This document shows, piece after piece, positions 25,598 to 34,170 of a stretch of DNA of 64,000 nucleotides (position 1 is its first letter; each line of letters starts with the position of its first letter). Under the pieces are notes generated by a model. The model had not been told where the DNA came from. It did no database searches and worked only from the letters and a program-made list of their open reading frames with translations. Source of the stretch: Gemmobacter nectariphilus DSM 15620 (GTDB lineage: Bacteria > Pseudomonadota > Alphaproteobacteria > Rhodobacterales > Rhodobacteraceae); NCBI RefSeq assembly GCF_000429765.1, contig NZ_AUCM01000006.1:186001-250000 (forward strand), written 5' to 3'. The position numbers and the translations under genes are program-made.

Positions 25598-27097
25598 ATG
25601 GAACTGCTGGACCACGCAATCCTTGGGCTGACCACCGCCCTGACCTTTCAGAACCTGATCTATGCCTTTGTCGGCTGCCTTCTGGGGACGCTGATCGGCA
25701 TTCTTCCGGGGCTGGGGCCGCTTGCGACCATCTCGATGCTGCTGCCGCTGACCTATTCGCTGGGGCCGACGGCCGCGCTGATCATGCTGGCGGGCATCTA
25801 CTATGGCGCGCAATACGGCGGGTCGACCACGGCGATCATCGTCAACCTGCCTGGCGAAAGCTCTGCCGTAGTGACTGCGCTGGATGGCTATCAGATGGCC
25901 CGGCAAGGCAAGGCGGGGCTGGCGCTGGCGACGGCCGCCATCTCGTCCTTCATCGCGGGCACCTTTGCGACCGTGTTCATCATGCTGGCGGCCCGGCCGC
26001 TGGCCAATCTGGCCTTCAGCTTTGGCCCGGCGGAATACTTTGCCATGATGGTCGTCGGCCTGCTTCTGGCAACCGTCCTGTCGAATGCCCGCCTGCTCGA
26101 GAGCGTGGCCATGGTGCTGGTCGGCGTTCTGCTGTCCACCGTCGGAACCGATCTGACCTCGGGGGACGAGCGGTTCACCTTTGGCATCACCAAGCTGTTC
26201 GACGGCCTCGACTTCATCGTTCTGGCCATGGCCGTCTTCGGCTTTGCCGAGATCGTGCGCAACCTTGGCGAGGATGAGGACACGGTCACCGGCACCGCAA
26301 AGATCACCCGCCTGATGCCAACGCGGGCCGAGCTGAAGCAGATGCTGGCACCAGCCACGCGCGGCACAATGCTGGGATCCATCCTTGGCGTTCTGCCGGG
26401 GGGCGGGGCGGCGCTGGCCTCGTTCGCGTCGTATGCGCTGGAAAAGAGGGTCTCGCGCAACCCCGAACAGTTCGGCAAGGGCCATATGGCCGGCGTTGCC
26501 GGGCCCGAGGCTGCGAACAATGCTGCAGCCCAGACCAGCTTTATCCCGCTGCTGACGCTGGGGATGCCATCGAACGGGGTCATGGCCCTGATGATCGGTG
26601 CGATGATGATCCACGACATCACCCCCGGCCCGCGCGTGATGACCAGCGATCCGGCACTGGTCTGGGGCCTGATTGCCAGCATGTGGATCGGCAACCTGAT
26701 CCTTGTGGTGCTGAACCTGCCGCTGGTCGGGTTGTGGGTGCGGCTGCTGGCCGTGCCCTACCGGCTGCTCTATCCTGCCATCATGCTGCTGTGCTGCATC
26801 GGGGCCTATTCGCTCAAGAACGACAGCTTCGAGGTGATGCTCTGCGCCGTCATGCTGCTGGGCGGCTATGCCATCGTGCTGCTGCGCCTGCCGCCTGCCC
26901 CGATGCTGATGGGCTTTGTCCTTGGCCCGATGCTGGAGGAAAACCTGCGCCGGGTCCTGCTGATCTCGCGCGGGGATTTCGCGGCGCTGGTCGGATCGCC
27001 CATTTCGATCGGGTTCTACCTGCTGGCCGCCGTGGCACTGCTGACGATGGCGCTGCCCAACCTGCGCCGCAAGCGCGAGGTTCTGGACGAGGACTGA
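25598..27097 (+). CDS. tctA: TctA family large permease subunit
   Basis: 499-residue, roughly 12-helix permease of the tripartite tricarboxylate transporter. The family hallmark GTLIGILPGLGPLATISMLLP lies near residue 30; YYGAQYGGSTTAIIVNLPGE and the internal repeat PEAANNAAAQTSFIPLLTLGMP are clear. ATG at 25598 is chosen because an upstream extension would overlap tctB. The stop codon directly abuts that of the convergent SMP-30 gene with no base between them and no terminator. Confidence 0.93.
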   Translation: MELLDHAILGLTTALTFQNLIYAFVGCLLGTLIGILPGLGPLATISMLLPLTYSLGPTAALIMLAGIYYGAQYGGSTTAIIVNLPGESSAVVTALDGYQMARQGKAGLALATAAISSFIAGTFATVFIMLAARPLANLAFSFGPAEYFAMMVVGLLLATVLSNARLLESVAMVLVGVLLSTVGTDLTSGDERFTFGITKLFDGLDFIVLAMAVFGFAEIVRNLGEDEDTVTGTAKITRLMPTRAELKQMLAPATRGTMLGSILGVLPGGGAALASFASYALEKRVSRNPEQFGKGHMAGVAGPEAANNAAAQTSFIPLLTLGMPSNGVMALMIGAMMIHDITPGPRVMTSDPALVWGLIASMWIGNLILVVLNLPLVGLWVRLLAVPYRLLYPAIMLLCCIGAYSLKNDSFEVMLCAVMLLGGYAIVLLRLPPAPMLMGFVLGPMLEENLRRVLLISRGDFAALVGSPISIGFYLLAAVALLTMALPNLRRKREVLDED

Positions 27098-27964
27098 CTA
27101 ACCGGCAAAGCGGCGCGCCGGAAGGCCCCGCCGCCCGTGCCCGGTGACGCACAGGACGGCACCGTCTAGCGGACCATCGGCCCTCAGCCGTCCGCTGTCG
27201 GAAATCGAGGCGACGAACATCTGGTCCAGCGCCTTGCCCCCAAAGCACAGCGCGGCGGGGTGCCGGACAGGCAGGTCGATCCGCTGGGTGACCCGCCCGT
27301 CCGCATCCAGCCGCACGACGGCGCCGGCATGGACAAGCGCAGTCCACAGCCCCCCCTGGTCGTCAAAGCAGCAACCATCGGGGGCCGAACCCAGCGGCGC
27401 CAGATCGGCAAAGGGTCGCGGATCCGACAAGGTGCCGTCCTGCGCAATCGCATGGCTGAAGATAAACTTTGCGGCACTATCGGCCAGATAGAGCCTGTTA
27501 TCGGGCCCCACGCATGGCCCGTTCGCCACGCCGACCGCGGGGGCGACCTTGTGAAACGACAGATCGGGGGCAAGGCGGTAGATGCCGCCCAGCGGCGGCT
27601 CGCCCGGCTCGCGGAATATGTGCATCGTGCCGGTCAGAAAGCTGCCATCGGGCAACACCGTGCCATCGTTCAGCCGAAGGTTCGGGTGGCTGTCAGCAAT
27701 CCGGCCGACGCTGCGACGGCTGCCGTCAGGGTCGATCAGCGCAACCTCTTCCTTCAGCGCGACGACGAACCCGCCCGCTTCGCGCACGGCAAAGGAACCC
27801 GCCGGGGCCGGAACCTCGGCCCGGACGGTGGGCGCGCCCTGCCCGTCCAGCGACAGGATCAGCCCCTTGCGGCAATCCATCATCCACAGCGCGCCACCAT
27901 CCCAGCGCGGACATTCGCCCAGCGCGGCGCGAAAGGGACCAAACGGGGTGATCGTCACGGACAT
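27098..27964 (-). CDS. SMP-30/gluconolactonase-family (LRE-like) protein
   Basis: 288-residue six-bladed beta-propeller of the SMP-30/regucalcin/gluconolactonase family, which hydrolyse lactones with a bound divalent metal. Metal-site motifs are visible: LGECPRWDGGALWMMD near the N-terminus (Glu ligand), NDGTVLPDGSFLTGTM (Asn), and SAPDGCCFDDQGGLWTALV (Asp). The chosen ATG at 27964 gives the family's usual start. Divergent TetR and neighbouring catabolic genes suggest it opens a lactone intermediate, which is inference. Sugar lactonase is the alternative. Confidence 0.85.
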   Translation of the reverse strand: MSVTITPFGPFRAALGECPRWDGGALWMMDCRKGLILSLDGQGAPTVRAEVPAPAGSFAVREAGGFVVALKEEVALIDPDGSRRSVGRIADSHPNLRLNDGTVLPDGSFLTGTMHIFREPGEPPLGGIYRLAPDLSFHKVAPAVGVANGPCVGPDNRLYLADSAAKFIFSHAIAQDGTLSDPRPFADLAPLGSAPDGCCFDDQGGLWTALVHAGAVVRLDADGRVTQRIDLPVRHPAALCFGGKALDQMFVASISDSGRLRADGPLDGAVLCVTGHGRRGLPARRFAG

Positions 27965-28044
27965 GCGGATTCCTTGCAGTTGTCGGGCTGCACCGGGTCG
28001 CATAAAGCAACCGATATCAGCGGTGAAAAGACTTTGGGGCGGGT

Positions 28045-28650
28045 ATGCGGGCCGGGACCAGCGACAAGATCAACCACATTCTGGCGCAGGCTGCGGATCT
28101 GTTCGTGCTCAAGGGCTATGACGCGACATCCATGCGTGACATTGCGGAACGCGCGGGGGTGTCGAAATCGCTGCTCTATCACCACTTCACCGACAAGTAT
28201 CAGATCTTCAGCCAGATCGCCGCCTCCTCGGGCATCGGCCTGAACGAAAGCGTGGCCGAGGCCATCGCAGGCGGCACGACCGCCACTGAAAAGCTGCGGT
28301 TGTTCATGGTGACGACGGCTGCCTTCTTCGAGGAAAACCGCCTGTCCTGGATCGCGGCATCGCAGGAATTCTGGTCCTCGAACGAGGCGCGCATGTCGCT
28401 CAAGGTCAAGCTGCGGCGGGATTCGTTCGAGCGGATGTTGCGCACGATCCTCGAGGATGGCGTCGCCAGCGGCGAATTCCAGATTGCCGATGTGCGGCTG
28501 GCGGGGCGGCTGATCCTGTCGTCGCTGAACTGGATGCATCGCTGGTATAACCCGGCAGGCAAGCGCCGCGCGCCCGAGATTGCCGAGGAATATTGCCGCA
28601 TGATCGTGCAGGGCATCGGCAGCGGCCATCCGCTGCCGCCCTCGGCCTGA
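28045..28650 (+). CDS. TetR-family transcriptional regulator
   Basis: 201-residue regulator with an N-terminal helix-turn-helix (residues about 5-50: ILAQAADLFVLKGYDATSMRDIAERAGVSKSLLYHHFTDK). Its ligand-binding half ends with RLILSSLNWMHRWYNPAGKR, a type often seen in TetR proteins controlling acyl-CoA degradation. It diverges from the SMP-30 gene and precedes the acyl-CoA operon. Two 16-base dyads with arms CTGACC/GGTCAG lie between this gene and that operon and are the probable operators. Ligand is likely an acyl-CoA; not shown by sequence. Confidence 0.9.
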   Translation: MRAGTSDKINHILAQAADLFVLKGYDATSMRDIAERAGVSKSLLYHHFTDKYQIFSQIAASSGIGLNESVAEAIAGGTTATEKLRLFMVTTAAFFEENRLSWIAASQEFWSSNEARMSLKVKLRRDSFERMLRTILEDGVASGEFQIADVRLAGRLILSSLNWMHRWYNPAGKRRAPEIAEEYCRMIVQGIGSGHPLPPSA

Positions 28651-28815
28651 ACCGGGCCAGATCGGTTCACCTGGAAAACCAGCGTGAAATGCAGGGCCGC
28701 AAGGACTTGGGCGATCCCGGTTTTTCCCCGGGGCCATGACCCGGCCGATCCACCGCGACGGCTGATTTCCCGAAACATGCCGCCCCCACAGCCGAGCGCC
28801 ACCGGCGCCGAAATC

Positions 28816-28831
28816 CTGACCAGAAGGTCAG
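28816..28831. promoter_or_regulatory. Distal TetR-type operator
   Basis: CTGACCAGAAGGTCAG has 6-base arms identical to those of the proximal site at 29064-29079 around a different 4-base centre. The 248-base separation between the sites would allow looping or independent control. Confidence 0.55.
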
Positions 28832-29063
28832 TCTTTTCCGACCGAACACCCTGACATTTCCCAAGGGTCTAGAAAGCTGCCCGCCGGCCCGTCAATTGAC
28901 CAAGCCGAAGTCCGGCGCGCCAAAGGTCACGGAACAGGCAGGAAATAAACAAATAAATCAATTATATGGCGCATTTCCTGCAAAATGCGCAGGGAAGTTC
29001 TGCGCATCATGCAGCACCACGATACTTGCCGCATCCCCCTGCGCAAGGGTAGCCAAGTGTTCA

Positions 29064-29079
29064 CTGACCGATCGGTCAG
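29064..29079. promoter_or_regulatory. Proximal TetR-type operator
   Basis: CTGACCGATCGGTCAG is a perfect 16-base palindrome 17 bases before the enoyl-CoA hydratase start codon and just downstream of a possible promoter. It should be the repressor site for this operon. Confidence 0.65.
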
Positions 29080-29096
29080 CCAAGGGGGGATACGCT

Positions 29097-29867
29097 ATGG
29101 AAGACCAGTTCGTCCGTCTGGACGTGACCGATCATGTTGCTTTGGTGACGTTGGACCGGCCGCCGGTGAACGCCCTGAACCGCGTGATGCGGCGCCAGCT
29201 TGTTGCCACCTTCGACGCCATTTCCGAACGCGAGGACATTCGCTGCGCCGTGCTGACCGGCGCGGGCAAGGTGTTCTGTGCAGGTGCCGACCTGAAGGAC
29301 CGCCCCAACGCGGATGTTGCGGGCGATTTCCTCGATCACAACCGCATCACGCGGGAAACCGGCAACTCGATCCGCGAATGCACCAAGCCGGTGATCGCCG
29401 CGATCAACGGCGCTGCGCTTGGCGCGGGCTTTGGCCTGGCTGCGGCCTGTGACATCCTTTACGCCTCGGAGGAAGCAACCGTCGGGATGCCGGAAATCAA
29501 CGTCGGCCTTGCCGGTGGGGCCTCGATGCTGAAGACGGTGTTCGGCCGGTCCACCCTGCGGCGGATGTTCTTTACCGGCCAGCGCCTGACCGCCCAGGAC
29601 CTGCTGAAACGCAATGTCATCGAGGACGTGCTGCCCTCTGACCGCCTGCTGCCGGTCTGCCTGGAGCTGGCGGCTGAAATCGCCTCCAAGGCGCCGCTGG
29701 CGATTGCCTATGCCAAGCGGGCGGCCAACATGGTCGACGTGATGCCCCAGCGCGATGCCTATCGGTTCGAGCAGGAATTCACCGTTGCCCTGTCCAGGAC
29801 CGAAGATGCGCGCGAGGCCCGCATGGCCTTTCTGGAAAAGCGCAAACCCGTGTTCAAGGGGCGCTGA
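29097..29867 (+). CDS. Enoyl-CoA hydratase/isomerase-family protein
   Basis: 256-residue crotonase-fold enzyme that should add water to an enoyl-CoA or isomerise it. The oxyanion-hole motifs are FCAGADLKDR near residue 65 and NGAALGAGFGLAAACDI near residue 105. Of the two classic glutamates, the one in MPEINVGLAGGA is present. The other falls in the GFGLAAACD segment and is missing, so the reaction may differ from simple hydration. GGGGGGA ends 6 bases before ATG 29097; upstream in-frame ATGs lie in non-coding-looking DNA. First gene of a long, tightly packed operon. Confidence 0.9.
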   Translation: MEDQFVRLDVTDHVALVTLDRPPVNALNRVMRRQLVATFDAISEREDIRCAVLTGAGKVFCAGADLKDRPNADVAGDFLDHNRITRETGNSIRECTKPVIAAINGAALGAGFGLAAACDILYASEEATVGMPEINVGLAGGASMLKTVFGRSTLRRMFFTGQRLTAQDLLKRNVIEDVLPSDRLLPVCLELAAEIASKAPLAIAYAKRAANMVDVMPQRDAYRFEQEFTVALSRTEDAREARMAFLEKRKPVFKGR

Positions 29868-29868
29868 C

Positions 29869-31995
29869 ATGCGGCCGGGCCAGGGACTGGAGGCGTTCTT
29901 CGCCGCGCAAGGCATCGCCATTGTCGGTGCCTCGGATGACATCACGAAAATCGGCGGGCGGCCGGTCCATCTGCTGAAGAAATACGGCTATGCGGGGCCG
30001 ATCTATCCGGTCAATCCGCGCGGCGGCACGGTGCAGGGGCTGACGGCCTATGCGTCGGTCCGCGATCTGCCGACGGCGCCCGACATGGCCGTTCTGGCGG
30101 TTCCCGCAGCCGCCACCGCCAATGCGCTGCGCGATTGCGCGGCGCGCGGGGTCAAGGCGGCGGTCGTGCTGACCTCGGGGTTTGCCGAAGCCGGGCCCGA
30201 AGGCACCGCGATGCAGGACGAGCTGGTCGCGATTGCCCGCGAGGCCGGACTGCGCCTGCTGGGGCCGAACTGCCTGGGCACGGTGTCGGTGACGGATGGC
30301 GTGATCGGGTCTTTCACCATCGTGCTTGAAGACAACATGCCCCCGGCCGGCAATGTCGGCATCGTCTCGCAATCGGGGAACATCGGCAGCTTCACCATGC
30401 AGGCGGTGTCGCAACGCGGGCTTGGCGTGTCGCGCTTTGTCGCCACCGGCAACGAGGCCGATGTGGACGTGGCCGACGGCATCGCCGCACTGGCGCAGGA
30501 CAGCGTGACGTGGGTGATCCTGTGCATCATGGAAACCTGCCGCGATGCCGGCCGCCTGATCGAGGCGCTTGGCATGGCGCGTGCCGCCGGCAAGCCGGTG
30601 CTGGTGCTGAAGATCGGTGCGACCGAAAGCGGTCAGGCGGCTGCCGCCTCGCATACCGGTGCGCTGGCCGGGTCGGATGCGGTGTTCGACGCCGTGTTCC
30701 GCCGCCATGGCGCGCTGCGCGTCGGGTCGGTCGAGGAACTGCTGGATGTGGGCCACGCAGCCTCGCAGCTGATGCCGGGGCGGCTGCCTGCGGGCAACCG
30801 GGTAACGTTGGTCGCGGCCTCGGGGGGCTTCGGGATCATGATGGCCGATGCAGCGACCCGCGCCGGGCTGACACTTCCGCCGCTGTCGCCCGCCACTTGC
30901 ACCCGCATCAACGAGGCCGTGCCGACCGCTGGCACCAACAACCCGGTCGATGCCTCGGCCCAGATGTCCTCGCGCCCCGACATTCTTTACAAGATGCTCT
31001 CGGCGCTGATGGAGGAACCGCAGACCGATACGGTCCAGCTGTTCATGTCGTTGTCGCTGTTCAACAAGCGTCTGCGCGGGATTTACATGGAGACGCTGGC
31101 CAAGATCCGGGCCGATTATCCGGAACGGCTGCTGGTGATCACCTCGCGCGGGCCGGCGGATGCGGTGGCAGAGATCACCGCGATGGGCATTCCGGTGTTC
31201 CCGACGATCGACGCCACGGCCAGCGGCCTTGCGGGTCTGGTGCGCCTTGGCCAGCTGTCGCAGATCGCCCCGGCGCCGACGCACACGGGCGCGACTGCTG
31301 CGCTGGACCCGGCCGCCTTCCGCAACGAACACGCCGCCAAGGCTGCGCTGGCGGCGGCCGGCGTGCCGGTGCTGCCCGAGGCCATCGTGACCAGCCCCGG
31401 GGCCGCCGTTGCCAAGGCGACCGAGCTGGGCTTTCCGGTCGTGCTCAAGATCGTCTCGGAAGATATCGCCCACAAGACCGAGGCAGGGGGCGTCGCGCTG
31501 AACCTGGCCGATGCGGCCGCCGTTCAGGGCGCCTATACCCGGATCATGGCCAATGTGGCACAGCGCGCGCCCGGCGCCCGGATCGAGGGGATCCTTGTCG
31601 CCCCGATGGCCACCGGCGGCGTGGGCGAGCTGATCATGGGCATCTCGCGCGATCCCGTCTTTGGTCCGGTGGTCATGGTCGGCATCGGCGGGATCTATGC
31701 CGAGGTGCTGAAGGACGTCGCCGTCCAGACCGCCCCCATCACCTTGCCCGAGGCTGAAGCGATGATCCGCGGGCTGAAGCTGTTCCCGATCCTTGATGGC
31801 GCGCGTGGCCAACCCAAGGGCGATATTGCCGCCGCCGCTCAGGCCCTCGTGCGGCTGTCGGATTTCGCCTGCCGTCACGCGGGCGATGTCGGCGAAGTCG
31901 ATCTGAACCCCGTTCTCGTCCGCCCTGCTGGTCAGGGCGTTGTCGCACTCGATGCGCTGATCGTGCCCCTGGGCACAGCGCACCAGACCCACTGA
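29869..31995 (+). CDS. Acyl-CoA synthetase, ADP-forming (acetate-CoA ligase family)
   Basis: 708-residue fused acyl-CoA synthetase. Domains in order are CoA-binding (residues about 8-100, FAAQGIAIVGASDD), succinyl-CoA-ligase-like (120-450, with the phospho-histidine motif SHTGALAGSDAVFDAVF), and ATP-grasp (about 480-700, AGVPVLPEAIVTSPG and HKTEAGGVALNL). It should activate a carboxylic acid with ATP and CoA, releasing ADP and phosphate. It begins one base after the hydratase stop. Its position points to activation of the operon's substrate acid. Confidence 0.9.
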   Translation: MRPGQGLEAFFAAQGIAIVGASDDITKIGGRPVHLLKKYGYAGPIYPVNPRGGTVQGLTAYASVRDLPTAPDMAVLAVPAAATANALRDCAARGVKAAVVLTSGFAEAGPEGTAMQDELVAIAREAGLRLLGPNCLGTVSVTDGVIGSFTIVLEDNMPPAGNVGIVSQSGNIGSFTMQAVSQRGLGVSRFVATGNEADVDVADGIAALAQDSVTWVILCIMETCRDAGRLIEALGMARAAGKPVLVLKIGATESGQAAAASHTGALAGSDAVFDAVFRRHGALRVGSVEELLDVGHAASQLMPGRLPAGNRVTLVAASGGFGIMMADAATRAGLTLPPLSPATCTRINEAVPTAGTNNPVDASAQMSSRPDILYKMLSALMEEPQTDTVQLFMSLSLFNKRLRGIYMETLAKIRADYPERLLVITSRGPADAVAEITAMGIPVFPTIDATASGLAGLVRLGQLSQIAPAPTHTGATAALDPAAFRNEHAAKAALAAAGVPVLPEAIVTSPGAAVAKATELGFPVVLKIVSEDIAHKTEAGGVALNLADAAAVQGAYTRIMANVAQRAPGARIEGILVAPMATGGVGELIMGISRDPVFGPVVMVGIGGIYAEVLKDVAVQTAPITLPEAEAMIRGLKLFPILDGARGQPKGDIAAAAQALVRLSDFACRHAGDVGEVDLNPVLVRPAGQGVVALDALIVPLGTAHQTH

Positions 31996-32004
31996 AGGTT
32001 TGAC

Positions 32005-33213
32005 ATGAGCTTTGACACCAACATCACCCTTCCCGATCCCGCCACGGGCCGGGCCGTCTATCGCCAGCACGCGCGCGACTGGCTGGCGGCAAACCTGCCC
32101 GAGCACATGCTGGCCGACAGCCTGAACTGGCGCGCCCCGACGTTGGACGAAAGCATCGACTGGGAAGCCGCCATGCACAAGGCGGGCCTCGCTGGCATGA
32201 CCTGGCCGGTGCAATACGGCGGCCATGGGCTGACCCTGCGCGAACATCTGGCGGTGAACAAGGAAGTCGGTGCGCTGATGATGCCCGAATCCGTCAGCTC
32301 GATCGGCAAGGAACTGGCCGGGCCGATCATCATGGCCGTGGGCACCGAAGAGCAGAAAAGCACCTTCCTGCCCCGCATCCTGGCGATGCAGGACATGTGG
32401 TGCCAGGGCTTTTCCGAACCCGAGGCCGGATCGGACCTGGCCCGCCTGCGCACCCGCGCGGTGCAGGAAGGCGACAGCTGGCGCATCAACGGGCAGAAGA
32501 TCTGGACCTCGGGCGCGGCCAAGGCGCAGTATTGCTTCCTGCTGACCCGCACCGGCACGGTGGCGGACAAGCACCGCGGCATGGTGATGTTCGCCGTGCC
32601 GATGAACACCCCCGGCATCCGCGTCGCCCCGATCCGGTCGATCGACGACAAGGAAAGCTTTGCCGAAGTGTTCTTCGACAACGTCGTCGTGCCCGACAGC
32701 GCCCGCCTTGGCGCCCCGGACGAAGGCTGGTCGGCCGCAATCCGCGTGCTGTCGATCGAACGGGCGACGAACCGCATGTATCGCCCCTGGCGCGTCGAGG
32801 CAGAGCTGACCTTCCTGATCCGCGCCTGCAAATCCGATCCGGCACTGGCCGGGCTGCTGAGCGGCAGCCATGCGCGCAGCCGCATCGGCGCGGCCCAGGC
32901 GGAAATCGACGGGCTCAAGGGCCTGATCGAAAGCGCGGTGGACCAGATGGTTGCGGGCGCCCCGATCGGCGCGCGTGGCTCGTTGTCCAAGCTCTACTGG
33001 TCGGAAACGCACCAGTCGCTGGTGGCGCTGGCGCTGGACATGCTTGGCGGCGTCGGGCCGAAGTCCAGCCCGCTGGCGCGCCGGGCCCATGACTATTTCA
33101 ACAACGCCTATCTCTTTGCACGGGCTGAAACGATCTACGCGGGTGCCTCCGAGGTGCAGCGCGACATCATCGCCCAGCGCATCCTCAACCTGCCGACGGA
33201 GCTGCAAGCATGA
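32005..33213 (+). CDS. Acyl-CoA dehydrogenase, catalytic-type subunit
   Basis: 402-residue flavoprotein with full domain set: helical N-terminus, beta domain (WCQGFSEPEAGSDLARLRTRAV, INGQKIWTSGAAKAQY) and C-terminal helices (ALDMLGGVG, ARAETIYAGASEVQRDIIA). At the position where MCAD has its glutamate base the sequence reads YAGAS. However, E252 in VLSIERAT sits where isovaleryl-CoA dehydrogenase keeps its base. It overlaps the next gene by 4 bases, and the two likely form a mixed alpha2beta2 enzyme as for cyclic or branched substrates in steroid catabolism. Confidence 0.9.
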   Translation: MSFDTNITLPDPATGRAVYRQHARDWLAANLPEHMLADSLNWRAPTLDESIDWEAAMHKAGLAGMTWPVQYGGHGLTLREHLAVNKEVGALMMPESVSSIGKELAGPIIMAVGTEEQKSTFLPRILAMQDMWCQGFSEPEAGSDLARLRTRAVQEGDSWRINGQKIWTSGAAKAQYCFLLTRTGTVADKHRGMVMFAVPMNTPGIRVAPIRSIDDKESFAEVFFDNVVVPDSARLGAPDEGWSAAIRVLSIERATNRMYRPWRVEAELTFLIRACKSDPALAGLLSGSHARSRIGAAQAEIDGLKGLIESAVDQMVAGAPIGARGSLSKLYWSETHQSLVALALDMLGGVGPKSSPLARRAHDYFNNAYLFARAETIYAGASEVQRDIIAQRILNLPTELQA

Positions 33214-34160
33214 ATGCCGCTGACGATCTGAACCCCGAAGATTTCGCCGAAGCTGCTGGCGCCGCGATTTCCGATGCCCAGGGCAAGGCCGATGTGGCTG
33301 CGGTTCTGGCCGAGGCCGGGCTGTTTTCCGTCTCGGTGCCCGAACATGCAGGCGGCATGGGGCTGGCGCTGGACTATTCCATTCCGGTGGCACGCGTTGC
33401 GGGCGAAAAGCAGCTGCGGTTTCCGCTGGTCGAACAGATCCTGCTGGCCCGCGCCTTTGCGGGCTATGAGATCGGCGCCGCGCTGATGTCCGGCGCGACC
33501 ATCGGCACAATCGCCTGGCAAGGCGCACTGGATCTTGGCTTTGCCAGCCATGCCACTTTTGCCGGTCAGGCCAGCGTGATGCTGGTTGCCGATGGCGATG
33601 GTGCGGCGCTGGTCGATCTGTCCTCGGTCACGCTGACGCTTGAAGACCCGCTGGACCCCGAGTTCCCCCAAGGCGAGGCCCTGCTGGACGGCGCCACAGT
33701 CACCGCACGTCTGGATGCGGCCGCCTGGTCGGCCCTGAAGGCCGAGGCCCGGATCCTGCTGACCGCTTATGTCATCGGCGCCGCGCAAGGCGCGCTGAAC
33801 CGGACCGCGACCTATATGGGCACCCGCGTCCAGTTCGGCCGCCCGCTCAGCGCGAAACAGGCGGTGCGCCACCATCTGGCCCAGATGAAGCTGCTGACCG
33901 ACGTGTCGGCCGCCGCCCTGCGCCGTGCCACGCTGCCCGACGAATTCGGCCAGTCGCGCGGGGCCGACAGCGCCTTTGTCGGCGCGGTGGCAAACGCGAC
34001 CTTTGTGGTGGAAAAGGCGATCCAGCTGCATGGCGGCATCGGCTTTACCTGGGAACTGCCGCTGCACCGCTCGCTGCGCGACGTGAAGCGGATTGCCCTG
34101 GCCATGCAGGCGGGCGCGGCCGCCCAGGCGCTTGGCGCCGCCTGCATCGACGCAGCATAA
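33210..34160 (+). CDS. Acyl-CoA dehydrogenase-like partner subunit, no catalytic base visible
   Basis: 316-residue acyl-CoA dehydrogenase homologue, about 80 residues shorter than the classic type. The C-terminal half keeps RTATYMGTRVQFGRPLSAKQAVRHHLAQM and QLHGGIGFTWELPLHRSLRDV. The two usual base positions are not glutamate: the C-terminal one reads LAMQAG and the other AEAR. FAD and structural roles in a heterotetramer with the preceding subunit are inferred from ChsE1-ChsE2-type pairs. The start overlaps that gene by 4 bases. Confidence 0.85.
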   Translation: MNAADDLNPEDFAEAAGAAISDAQGKADVAAVLAEAGLFSVSVPEHAGGMGLALDYSIPVARVAGEKQLRFPLVEQILLARAFAGYEIGAALMSGATIGTIAWQGALDLGFASHATFAGQASVMLVADGDGAALVDLSSVTLTLEDPLDPEFPQGEALLDGATVTARLDAAAWSALKAEARILLTAYVIGAAQGALNRTATYMGTRVQFGRPLSAKQAVRHHLAQMKLLTDVSAAALRRATLPDEFGQSRGADSAFVGAVANATFVVEKAIQLHGGIGFTWELPLHRSLRDVKRIALAMQAGAAAQALGAACIDAA

Positions 34161-34170
34161 GGGGATGGCG

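Larger units (their letters stand above)
28651..29096. other. Intergenic region ahead of the acyl-CoA operon
   Basis: 446 bases without a convincing gene. It contains two TetR-type dyads (28816-28831 and 29064-29079) and an AT-rich block near 28935-28968. Next come two overlapping stem-loops: GCGCATTT/AAATGCGC at 28969-28990, and ATGCGCAG/CTGCGCAT at 28985-29007. A sigma-70-like promoter TTGCCG (29026-29031), 18 bases, TAGCCA (29050-29055) would start RNA at about 29062, inside the second dyad. Confidence 0.5.

Noticed and set aside
24007-25635. 542-codon frame on the minus strand
   Set aside because: Opposite tctC and tctB, which have clear family motifs and ribosome sites.
29097-29867. Upstream in-frame start for the hydratase at 28896
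   Set aside because: It would run through the TetR operator and stem-loops, the sequence is unlike the family, and ATG 29097 has the ribosome site.
29854-33528. 1224-codon frame on the minus strand
   Set aside because: It is antisense to the synthetase and dehydrogenase genes, low in complexity and without domain motifs.
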